Of a DNA stretch of 64,000 nt, positions 37,368-45,188 are shown one piece after another. The stretch is from NCBI RefSeq assembly GCF_000758625.1, contig NZ_CP009283.1, positions 4,971,501 through 5,035,500 on the forward strand. The letters are read 5' to 3'. The DNA is from Paenibacillus sp. FSL R7-0273 (GTDB lineage: Bacteria > Bacillota > Bacilli > Paenibacillales > Paenibacillaceae). The notes below the pieces were generated by a model. That model saw only the letters and a list, made by a program, of their open reading frames with translations, was not told where the DNA came from and made no database searches. The stretch's first letter is position 1; every line of letters begins with the position of its first letter. The position numbers and the translations under genes were made by a program.

Positions 37368-38012
37368 CTATAATTCATGCAAACCGCTTACAACAATATC
37401 TGCCTCGCCCAGTACCTCAGCCCTTCCGATCCCGACGACCTGCATGCCTGCCGCTTTGCCTGCAGCGATGCCTGCTTCGGCATCCTCGAACACTACACAC
37501 TCACCAGGCTGCAGTCCCAGCTCTTGAGCTGCCGTGAGAAATACCTCCGGGTCCGGCTTGGCCCTGGATACCTTATTGCCGTCAACAACAGCATCGAACA
37601 TTCCGGCAATGTTCAGCTTATCCAGAATGAACAGTGCATTCTTGCTGGCTGAGCCGAGGGCAATGCCGGTACCGCCGCCGCGCAGCCTGTTCAGGTAAGC
37701 TCTGACGCCAGGCAATAGCTCCGACTCCTCTAATTCCGAAATGTAATTTACATAAAGGCGGTTCTTCCTCTCCGCCATGGCAAGCTTCTCAGCCTCTGTG
37801 AATTCCAGCCCGCCAATGTCCAGCAGAATATCAAGCGATCTTATCCGGCTCACCCCTTTCAGCCGTTCATTATCCGCTTCAGTAAAATCGAAACCAAGCT
37901 CTGACGCCAAAGACCTCCAGGCCAGATAATGATATTTCGCAGTATCTACTATGACACCGTCCAGATCAAAGATGGCACCTTTCATTTGCTTCAGTATGCT
38001 ATAATCCGGCAT
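37368..38012 (-). CDS. pgmB: Beta-phosphoglucomutase
   Basis: 214 residues of the HAD superfamily, beta-PGM branch. The nucleophile motif is AIFDLDGVIVDTAKYHYLAW. The motif II-III segments are GSASKNALFIL and PDPEVFLTAAQELG, and motif IV is CVVFEDAEAGIAAGKAAGM. It converts beta-glucose 1-phosphate to glucose 6-phosphate. It lies directly after two GH65 phosphorylase genes that would make beta-glucose 1-phosphate, so the three enzymes form one pathway. GGGAGG precedes the ATG at 9 nt. Confidence 0.94.
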   Translation of the reverse strand: MPDYSILKQMKGAIFDLDGVIVDTAKYHYLAWRSLASELGFDFTEADNERLKGVSRIRSLDILLDIGGLEFTEAEKLAMAERKNRLYVNYISELEESELLPGVRAYLNRLRGGGTGIALGSASKNALFILDKLNIAGMFDAVVDGNKVSRAKPDPEVFLTAAQELGLQPGECVVFEDAEAGIAAGKAAGMQVVGIGRAEVLGEADIVVSGLHEL

Positions 38013-38059
38013 ACATTCATGACCTCCCTGTTGTTACTTTAGGTTCATATTTATCACTG

Positions 38060-40366
38060 TTATTCAGCAGTATTGGCACTTACATTTGAACCCGCAGCCC
38101 CCGCCGTCCGTAGCGTCAGCACCGTACCCGGCCGGCACAGCTGATCTTCGCTGCCGGACGCGCATACCTTAAGAGCGCCTTCGTTGCCCGCCGCAGAACT
38201 AACGGTTATCTCCTCCCGGCTGACTCTCAGCCGGAAGCTGTCGCCCCGCAGGCTCAGCGGCAGCTCCACTGCCGTCCATTGCCCGGGCAGGGCAGGCTGC
38301 ACCCGCAGCGTCTCCCCGTCAAACTCCACGCCGGCAAAGCCGAGCACCGCCGCCATCCAGGCTCCTCCGTTCGCAGCCGGATGCGTTCCGCCAATGTACA
38401 GGTCCCCGACATACTGCTTGGATTCTCCGGTCAAATCCACAGTCGCCGTACGCATAAAATAAGGGTAGCCCCAGTCAGGGGAACCGATATCTGCCGCTAC
38501 CAGCGCATAGATACATGGGCTGAGACTGGAGCCATGCTCCGTCCGCGGCTCATAGTACTCCCAGTTAGCCTGCTTAACTTCTTTCGAGAAGGAGCTTTTG
38601 AACAAATTCAGCATCAGCACCACATCTGCCTGCTTAAGAATAGCGGTCGTAGCGGCCAGCCCGTTTCCGCCGCCAAAATACTCATTCGGATGAAGCACCC
38701 GGGCTTTCAGCTCTGCCAGCGGAACATCCTCCAGCTTGAAGTAGCGGTCGAACTGCTCGATGAGCAGGGTGTCCGGATCAGGCTGCGGAACATATAAGCC
38801 ATCCAGCATTTCCCGGAACTCTTTCAGGAACGGCCCGCCTGCGAATTGCCCTGCCAGCTGCTGATACCGCTCCGGGAACATGGCCTGAAGCAGCTCCGAG
38901 CACTCAATTGCCACTTCCAGTGTCCGGTGCACCAGAGCGTTAGTGAAGGCATTGTTATTGACCCGTTCATGGTACTCGTCAGGACCGGTAACATCCAGAA
39001 TTTCATAGCGCTGCTTAACCGGATTATAGTAGGCATAGGAATAAAAGAAGCGGGCGCATTCCCAGATCACTTCCGCTCCGCCGTCAGCCAGCAGGCTGTC
39101 ATCTCCGGTAAACGCAACATACTGCCAGATTCCATGTACCACATCTGCGCTGATATGCACCTGCTTATCACGGAAATAGGTACGCATGGGTCTTCCGGTA
39201 AATACATCGTTCACATTAAAAAGCGTACACGCATCATCCCCCGAATCCTGGCTCTCCCAGGCGTAAAAGGCGCCAAGATACCCGTATTCCGCCGCTTTCC
39301 GCCGCGCCCCGTCCAGCGTGTGAATCCGGTACATCAGCAGGTTACGGGCTGTACCGGGGTCACTGTGCAGAAAAAAGGGCAGCATGAACATCTCCGTATC
39401 CCAGAATACAGCGCCTTTGTACACCTGTCCGGACAGCCCTCTGGCCGGAATAGATACCTTCTCCGACGCTGTCGGTGCGATAATGAGCAGCTGGTAGATG
39501 CTGTATCTGAGTGCAAACTGTGCCGCGTCATCTCCTTCGATCAGACAGTCACTCCTCTTCCAGCGTGCCGCCCAGGCCTCACGGTGCGCTGTAAGCAGTT
39601 GTCCATAGCCGGCTGCTTCCGCCGTACGGACATTCTGCACGGCCAATACGTCCGGATCACTGCAGTCCAGCTCCGTATAGACCGCCGCGTATTTAAACCA
39701 TTCATAAACCTCTCCGGCCTTTACGTCAAAAGCGATGAACCGCCGAGCGCCCTCCCCCGCCGTTTCCTGCGCCTCAAACCCGTACACCGTCTTTTCTGCT
39801 ACCGCCACCTGCAGGGCAAGCTCACCTGTAACTGCCGAAGCCAGAAGCATACCGGCGGCGTTCTGCTCCTGCAGACCGTACAGATGCGGGCCGTTAATAT
39901 CCCATACCTCACCGTCAATGCCCGTCTCCAGCTCGATCCGGCAATCCGCTGTGGCAGTCAGGCTAAGCCGGGATGCCAGCACATGCAGCTGATCCATGCT
40001 GACGAAGCGCTCAGCTGCAAAAACCAGCTCGCCTCCGCTGATGCCATACACCGTCTCGCGCTTATGCAGCGCACAGGAGATGTCCAGCTCCTGCTTGTGC
40101 AAAAGCGGCTCTGCGTCGAGCACTCCCAGCCGTTTGCCATTACAGCTAAGCCTGGTAAACAACGCGTTCGGCGCGTTGACCGGCTCGCGCCACTTCCCTC
40201 CGGCCTGATCATATACTCCGGCCAGGGTGACGGCGGCAAGCTGCTCCTTGCCGAATTCCTCCAGCGTCCCGCGGCAGCCCATATAACCGTTGCCGGTCAT
40301 ATATTTATTGCCGTTTGTAACAATCTTCCCGCGGCTGAACTCCTTGTCCGCTGTCACCCAGTTCAT
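38060..40366 (-). CDS. GH65 glycoside phosphorylase (second copy)
   Basis: 768 residues of glycoside hydrolase family 65 (maltose, kojibiose, trehalose and nigerose phosphorylases). It has an N-terminal beta-sandwich, an (alpha/alpha)6 barrel with GAVFWDTEMFMLPFFL and the general acid Glu in VTGPDEYHERVNNN, and a C-terminal beta region. The phosphate-binding segment EHGSSLSPCIYALVA is present. The product would be beta-glucose 1-phosphate. It differs strongly from the upstream copy (SQDSGDDACTLFNVNDVFTG has no counterpart), so substrate preference should differ. It overlaps the first copy by 4 bp (ATGA). Exact disaccharide not predictable. Confidence 0.92.
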   Translation of the reverse strand: MNWVTADKEFSRGKIVTNGNKYMTGNGYMGCRGTLEEFGKEQLAAVTLAGVYDQAGGKWREPVNAPNALFTRLSCNGKRLGVLDAEPLLHKQELDISCALHKRETVYGISGGELVFAAERFVSMDQLHVLASRLSLTATADCRIELETGIDGEVWDINGPHLYGLQEQNAAGMLLASAVTGELALQVAVAEKTVYGFEAQETAGEGARRFIAFDVKAGEVYEWFKYAAVYTELDCSDPDVLAVQNVRTAEAAGYGQLLTAHREAWAARWKRSDCLIEGDDAAQFALRYSIYQLLIIAPTASEKVSIPARGLSGQVYKGAVFWDTEMFMLPFFLHSDPGTARNLLMYRIHTLDGARRKAAEYGYLGAFYAWESQDSGDDACTLFNVNDVFTGRPMRTYFRDKQVHISADVVHGIWQYVAFTGDDSLLADGGAEVIWECARFFYSYAYYNPVKQRYEILDVTGPDEYHERVNNNAFTNALVHRTLEVAIECSELLQAMFPERYQQLAGQFAGGPFLKEFREMLDGLYVPQPDPDTLLIEQFDRYFKLEDVPLAELKARVLHPNEYFGGGNGLAATTAILKQADVVLMLNLFKSSFSKEVKQANWEYYEPRTEHGSSLSPCIYALVAADIGSPDWGYPYFMRTATVDLTGESKQYVGDLYIGGTHPAANGGAWMAAVLGFAGVEFDGETLRVQPALPGQWTAVELPLSLRGDSFRLRVSREEITVSSAAGNEGALKVCASGSEDQLCRPGTVLTLRTAGAAGSNVSANTAE

Positions 40367-42669
40367 CCGGCCACCAGCCCTTCAGCGAGCGGGAGCGTTA
40401 CAATATCCGTCCCAGCCGTAACCCGCTGTCCGTAAACGATAATATCTGCGCTTCCTCCGGAAACAGCCTGTATCTGCACGCCCTCCTGCGTGACCGCCAG
40501 GCGGATCAGCACTCCTTCGTACTGTACATGGAAGCTGTAGGAGGTCCAGCGCTCCGGCAGCGTTGGACTGAAGCTGAGCCGCTGCCCGTCTGAACGCATG
40601 CCGCCAAATCCGTACACGATGTTCATCCAGGCTGCAGCGATCGAGGTGGTATGCAGCCCTTCACGGGTGTTCCGGTTATAATTATCCAGATCCAGCCGGG
40701 TGGCAAATTCAAAGAACCGGTACGCCTCCTCATGCTTGCCGGTTTCACTGGCGAGAATCGAATGGATCGACGGAGACAGGGAGGATTCATGAATACAGCG
40801 CGGCTCATAATATTCATAATTGGCAAGCTTGGCTTCCCTGGTGAATTCACTGTTATACAGGAACATGAACATCAGCACATCAGGCTGCTTGATCATGTCA
40901 TAACGGTACAGCCGGTCATAGGACCAGTTCGAATAGAGCGGGAACTCGGTAACCGGAATGGAGTGGATATCCATATGCGGCATATCGAAGAACCCGTCAT
41001 GCTCCTCATACACTCCGCTGGCCGGGTCGCACGGAATCTTCATATGCTCCGCTTTGTTCGCCCAGTCCGAAAGCTCCTCTTCACGCAGCGCAGTCAGGGC
41101 AACCAGCGCGGCAAACCTTTCCGGCACAGCTTCCCGCATATGTGCCAGCGTATCGTTTGTGTATTCAAACAGCTTTTTGGCCATCAGATTGATGTAGCAG
41201 TTATTATTCACCATCAGCTGGAATTCATCGGGTCCCATTACGCCAAAGTAGCCGTATTGCCCGCTGCGTGCCCCCCACTGTCCGCGTGTGGCATAGAAGC
41301 GGCTGATCTGAATCAGCATCTCGGCGCCTTTACTGTAGAGAAACTCCACGTCACCCGTATTTTTTACATAATGCCAGATCCCGTACGAGACAGCCGTTCC
41401 GACATGCAGCTGCAGATTGGAATGCTGCCACAGGTCACAGCTTTCGGTTCCGTCAATCGTCGCTATCGGATAGCAGGCGCCTTCACAATCCACATCCCTC
41501 GCCCGCTGCATCGCCTCCGGCAGTGTCTTGTAGCGGAACTCCAGCAGGCTCCGGGCTGCCTTTGGATTGTTGAACATGTAAAAGGGCAGGCAATAAGACT
41601 CTGTATCCCAGAATGCCAGTCCCCGGTAAGCTTCGCCGGTCAGGCCCTTCGCCCCGATGTTATAGCCCGGATGATCACCGTGGTACGTCTGGTACAGCTG
41701 AAAAATACAGAAGCGGATGCCTTGCTGGTTCTCCTCATCCCCTTCGATTGAGATATCGCTGGTCTCCCAAATCCCGCGCCAATAAGCTTCCTGAGCCTCA
41801 AAGACCTCCCCCGCCTCAAGCCCGGCTGCTTCACCGGCAAGCTTCATGCCCTTCACCCACAACAGCTCTGGAGTACCTGCGTTCCCGGTGTCCGCATAGT
41901 TGACGGCAAGCTTCGTATAATGAATCCTTCCCCCTTCTATTAAAGGCAGTGTGAAGGACTGGCCCACGAACCTGTCACGCTCTACCAGACATGGATTCAG
42001 TTCAGCCGGTGACTGCAGGACAAAGCCGGAGAACAGCCTGTTACCGGTAGTCAGCGTTTCCGCCATAATTGCCGTAATTCCCTCCGCGGAGCCGCTGCGC
42101 AGGCTTTTCCACATGCTTTGTCCGCGCTCCTCATGGACTGCACCGAAGTCAAGCCCTGTACACACCTGCACCTCACCCGTGAAATTAAGCGGCTCAAAAG
42201 CCACCTGCTGCAGCCCGAGATGTGACATCGTCATGCTGACCAGCCGGGTGAACGTGACCTTCAGCTCTTTACCGTTCTCCAGCAGCCACAAGAATTCACG
42301 GGAGTAGACACCGGTGTGAAAGTCCAGCCTGCGGCGGAAATCCTTCACCTTACTGCGGGCCAGATCCAGCTGCTCCCCGTCAACCGTAAGCCGCGTATAC
42401 AGCCAGTCCACCGCGTTCACCATATAGCGCAGCGAGCGGATGATCCCTTTGTAGTGGTTGCCGATGGCGTGCTCTTCATATAATCCGTTAAAATAGCTGC
42501 CCAGCAGCATATCCCCCGAGTAGCCCTCCTCCGGATAGCCCCGCACCCCCATATACTCGTTGCCTAGCGAAAATATCGACTCCGACACTCTGTTACGCTC
42601 CGGATCAAATCCCTCTTCCGTTACTGCCCACGGATCAACCTTTAAATATCTGTCCGCTATTTTAGCCAT
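40363..42669 (-). CDS. GH65 glycoside phosphorylase, maltose-phosphorylase-like (first copy)
   Basis: 768 residues from the ATG at 42669 (MAKIADRYL), with GAGGGAG 8 nt before it; the open frame further upstream is not conserved. The GH65 barrel includes GLAFWDTESYCLPFYMF, the acid Glu in GVMGPDEFQLMVNNN and the phosphate-binding ESSLSPSIHSILASE. The GVMGPDEF variant recalls Bacillus maltose phosphorylases, so phosphorolysis of maltose or nigerose is most likely. First gene of the GH65-GH65-pgmB set. No sugar transporter is directly adjacent. Confidence 0.92.
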   Translation of the reverse strand: MAKIADRYLKVDPWAVTEEGFDPERNRVSESIFSLGNEYMGVRGYPEEGYSGDMLLGSYFNGLYEEHAIGNHYKGIIRSLRYMVNAVDWLYTRLTVDGEQLDLARSKVKDFRRRLDFHTGVYSREFLWLLENGKELKVTFTRLVSMTMSHLGLQQVAFEPLNFTGEVQVCTGLDFGAVHEERGQSMWKSLRSGSAEGITAIMAETLTTGNRLFSGFVLQSPAELNPCLVERDRFVGQSFTLPLIEGGRIHYTKLAVNYADTGNAGTPELLWVKGMKLAGEAAGLEAGEVFEAQEAYWRGIWETSDISIEGDEENQQGIRFCIFQLYQTYHGDHPGYNIGAKGLTGEAYRGLAFWDTESYCLPFYMFNNPKAARSLLEFRYKTLPEAMQRARDVDCEGACYPIATIDGTESCDLWQHSNLQLHVGTAVSYGIWHYVKNTGDVEFLYSKGAEMLIQISRFYATRGQWGARSGQYGYFGVMGPDEFQLMVNNNCYINLMAKKLFEYTNDTLAHMREAVPERFAALVALTALREEELSDWANKAEHMKIPCDPASGVYEEHDGFFDMPHMDIHSIPVTEFPLYSNWSYDRLYRYDMIKQPDVLMFMFLYNSEFTREAKLANYEYYEPRCIHESSLSPSIHSILASETGKHEEAYRFFEFATRLDLDNYNRNTREGLHTTSIAAAWMNIVYGFGGMRSDGQRLSFSPTLPERWTSYSFHVQYEGVLIRLAVTQEGVQIQAVSGGSADIIVYGQRVTAGTDIVTLPLAEGLVAG

Positions 42670-42860
42670 GTGTGATTGCTCCCTCTCCGTTTTTTGATGC
42701 TCATCTCCAGCGTACCTGTGAAGCAGGCGGGGGCCAATGTCAGGCTGTAACGGAGTTATGTGCATTTTTACGGAGTTGAATAAATTGCGCACTTCACCAT
42801 ATAATCAATATAAAATGTCTCTTTCCCGGATAAAAACATAAATAAGCCGTCTCCCAACAA

Positions 42861-42890
42861 TTGTGCAAAATGGGAAACCGCTGTTATAAT
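42861..42890 (+). promoter_or_regulatory. Candidate promoter of fnr
   Basis: TTGTGC (42861-42866) and TATAAT (42885-42890) are 18 bp apart, leaving a leader of about 180 nt before fnr. The intergenic region 42670-43074 is otherwise AT-rich and non-coding and must also hold the GH65 operon promoter on the other strand. Confidence 0.5.
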
Positions 42891-42954
42891 AGACGTTAAA
42901 TATGGATTCTTCCCCCTGAAAGGGCAGAAAACATATTAAATCTCACACATTTGA

Positions 42955-42970
42955 AGTGAAAATTATCACA
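42955..42970. promoter_or_regulatory. Fnr/Crp-type box upstream of fnr
   Basis: AGTGA-AAATTA-TCACA matches the Bacillus Fnr box TGTGA-N6-TCACA at 9 of 10 positions. It lies about 105 bp before the fnr start and downstream of the candidate promoter, which suggests autoregulation. Confidence 0.5.
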
Positions 42971-43074
42971 ATGTTAAAAATTCGACACTTTTTCGCGAAA
43001 ATTTTTAACCATAAAGAGGAATTACCATGTATAATTAATTTAAAATTTACTGAAAAACTGAGGGAATAAAGGGG

Positions 43075-43803
43075 ATGTCGATTATGATAAAGGAACATTA
43101 CAATGTTATCGAAGCCCACGGAAATACAAACTGTTTCTCCGAACAGAATTTCAACAGACTTCTCGTTACAATGAAGGAGCGTATGGTCCCTGAAGGATCA
43201 CACTTGTTCTGGGAAGGCGACTACTCGGATAAACTGTTTTATATCAAACGTGGACGCGTGAAGCTGACTAAATCTACTGACGAAGGCAAGGAACTCATTC
43301 TTTATATGTATCAGGCTGGTGATATGGTGGGTCAGGCCGACCCGTTCTTCAGCACCAAGCATAGCTTCACAGCTGAGGTTATTGAAGAAAGCGAAGTTGG
43401 TGTAATCGAACAGAAGGATCTGGAAATTCTGATCTGCCAGCATTGCGACTTTGCCATTGATTTCATGAAATGGATGGGCATTCACCACCGTCTCACACAG
43501 ACGAAATTCCGTGATTTGATGATGTACGGCAAACCGGGTGCACTTTGCTCCACTCTGATCCGCCTTGGCAATACCTATGGCGAGAAGAATGGCGACAATA
43601 TTCTGATCAACAAAAAAATTACGCATACGGATCTGTCCAACATGATCGGCGCTACCCGTGAGAGCGTCAACCGGATGCTGAGCGATCTGCGTAAAAAAGA
43701 TGCGGTTGAATACGAGAATGGCATGATTGTTATTAAGGATCTGGGCATGCTGCAGGAAATCTGCCATTGCGAGATGTGTCCGAACGAAATTTGCCGGATT
43801 TAA
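43075..43803 (+). CDS. fnr: Oxygen-responsive Crp/Fnr-family regulator Fnr
   Basis: 242 residues. An N-terminal cyclic-nucleotide-binding-like barrel (about 30-140) and dimer helix lead to a Crp-type winged helix (ITHTDLSNMIGATRESVNRMLSDL). The C-terminal tail ends CHCEMCPNEIC, with Cys230, Cys232, Cys235 and Cys240. B. subtilis Fnr likewise binds its [4Fe-4S] cluster through C-terminal cysteines, unlike E. coli FNR. The start could instead be the ATG at 43084; spacing to AAAGGGG favours neither strongly. It lies next to nirBD and near pfl/adhE genes, whose promoters carry Fnr-type boxes. Confidence 0.92.
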   Translation: MSIMIKEHYNVIEAHGNTNCFSEQNFNRLLVTMKERMVPEGSHLFWEGDYSDKLFYIKRGRVKLTKSTDEGKELILYMYQAGDMVGQADPFFSTKHSFTAEVIEESEVGVIEQKDLEILICQHCDFAIDFMKWMGIHHRLTQTKFRDLMMYGKPGALCSTLIRLGNTYGEKNGDNILINKKITHTDLSNMIGATRESVNRMLSDLRKKDAVEYENGMIVIKDLGMLQEICHCEMCPNEICRI

Positions 43804-43883
43804 TTCCCTAATCATAATACCCTCTATTCTCCTCATTGAAACAGTTCTGGCCCAAATATTATGAATAATAAAATAGAGTGGTC

Positions 43884-43910
43884 AAAGGCGCCGTGCAGGC
43901 GTCTTTTTTT
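43884..43910 (+). terminator. Intrinsic terminator of fnr
   Basis: AAAGGCGCC pairs with GGCGTCTTT (one G-T pair) and is followed by a T run. It lies 80 bp past the fnr stop. Confidence 0.8.
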
Positions 43911-43946
43911 CTGCGGTCAAACGCCACTGGCAGCAAGCTTAACCAA

Positions 43947-43985
43947 CAAAAAGCTGCCCTGAGGGCTATTGCCTCAGGACAGCTT
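43947..43985 (-). terminator. Intrinsic terminator of the nir operon
   Basis: On the minus strand AAGCTGTCCTGAGG pairs with CCTCAGGGCAGCTT (one mismatch) and is followed by TTT. It lies 13 bp past the nirC stop. Confidence 0.8.
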
Positions 43986-43997
43986 ATCAGTACTTCC

Positions 43998-44789
43998 TTA
44001 ACGTTTGCTGAACGTATTGCGGACGGGAGAGATGAGCCAGTACGCTGCGCCGACGAACAAGCCGCCGCCGATGATATTGCCGAGCGTAACCGGAATCATG
44101 TTGTGCAGCCAGCCGGCTACCGAGACCGTTTCAGGGTGGTTAGGCAGCAGAACCGCTACACTGAGCAAGGTCATATTGGCTACACTGTGCTCATAGCCGC
44201 TGGCGATGAAGGCGAACAGGCACCACCAGATCAGCACCAGCTTAGCGGCTTCGCTCTTAGCACGGGAGGACATCCAGATGGCCAGACAGACAAGCCAGTT
44301 ACAGAGGATGCCGCGGAAGAACAGCTCCGAGAAAGGGAGGGTCATCTTTTTGGCAGCAGCAGCGAAGATCAGATGCTCCGCAGGAGCTGCCTTGAATAAT
44401 CCCGTTCCCTGGATCAGCAGAGCCAGGATAACAGCTCCGCCGACGTTGCCGATAAAGACGATCACCCAGTTTTTGACCGTGTCCCATACTGATGTTCTTC
44501 CGGCAAGGGTACTGACGGTAAAAAACATATTGTTCCCGGTGAACAGCTCTGAGCCGGCGAAAATGACCAGGGTCAGCGCGATCCCGAAGGAGGCGCCCAT
44601 TACGAGCGGCTGGAACGGCGATTTGATCGCCGCCAGCGGTGCTCCCAATGAGAAGATTAGAATAATTCCGATTCCGACATATGCCCCGGCAAGCAGTGCG
44701 GCCAAAAAGTACCGCGGTAAATTTTCATTCATTTTGTCCCGTTTGCTGACTGCTGCTTCTACGATGTTCTCGACGCTTTGCGTAAACAT
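43998..44789 (-). CDS. nirC: Formate/nitrite transporter family channel
   Basis: 263 residues with six membrane segments of the FNT family. The family signatures LLAGAYVGIGIILIFSLGAP, GASFGIALTLVIFAGSELFTGNN and NWLVCLAIWMSSRAKS are all present. Position after nirB and nirD points to nitrite import or export (NirC) rather than formate (FocA). A GGGTGGAGAG site precedes the ATG. Co-transcribed with nirD (25 bp gap). Confidence 0.92.
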   Translation of the reverse strand: MFTQSVENIVEAAVSKRDKMNENLPRYFLAALLAGAYVGIGIILIFSLGAPLAAIKSPFQPLVMGASFGIALTLVIFAGSELFTGNNMFFTVSTLAGRTSVWDTVKNWVIVFIGNVGGAVILALLIQGTGLFKAAPAEHLIFAAAAKKMTLPFSELFFRGILCNWLVCLAIWMSSRAKSEAAKLVLIWWCLFAFIASGYEHSVANMTLLSVAVLLPNHPETVSVAGWLHNMIPVTLGNIIGGGLFVGAAYWLISPVRNTFSKR

Positions 44790-44813
44790 CTCTCCACCCC
44801 GCCGTTTCTTATC

Positions 44814-45161
44814 TTAAATTTGGCTTTGAATTAATGCGCCCTGCAGGGTGACCTTAACAGTGTCCCCGTCTACAGTAACAGGAAATGTGGCCACTTTGCC
44901 GTTATCGGGAGCCTGAACCTCACCGCTGCGCAGGTCAATTTTCCAGTCATAGAGCGGATCGTACAGATAATGCCCGGACACGATCCCTTCTGCTAGCGGA
45001 CCGCCCTTCGGGTGAGGATTTTTGTTCTCCACCGCGAAAATCTGGCCATCCGAGGTTTTGAACACAGCCAGCTCCACCGGACCGCAGCCGATTACACGGC
45101 CAATCTGAGGCAGGAAATGCTGGGCCGTTCCTATCGTATACTCATGGTTTGTGTTTTCCAT
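44814..45161 (-). CDS. nirD: Nitrite reductase small subunit
   Basis: 115 residues with a Rieske-like fold. The Cys-His cluster ligands are absent (ENKNPHPKGGPLAEGIVSG), as usual for NirD. It is the small partner of the NirB siroheme enzyme. A GAGGAGAG site precedes the start. It lies 27 bp after nirB. Confidence 0.93.
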   Translation of the reverse strand: MENTNHEYTIGTAQHFLPQIGRVIGCGPVELAVFKTSDGQIFAVENKNPHPKGGPLAEGIVSGHYLYDPLYDWKIDLRSGEVQAPDNGKVATFPVTVDGDTVKVTLQGALIQSQI

Positions 45162-45188
45162 CGTTCTCTCTCCTCCTGGGCTTTTCTT

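Noticed and set aside
38846..40435. A 529-codon open frame on the plus strand
   Set aside because: It is antisense to a clear GH65 gene with full family motifs. The translation has no recognisable domain, and long antisense frames are common in G+C-rich codon use.
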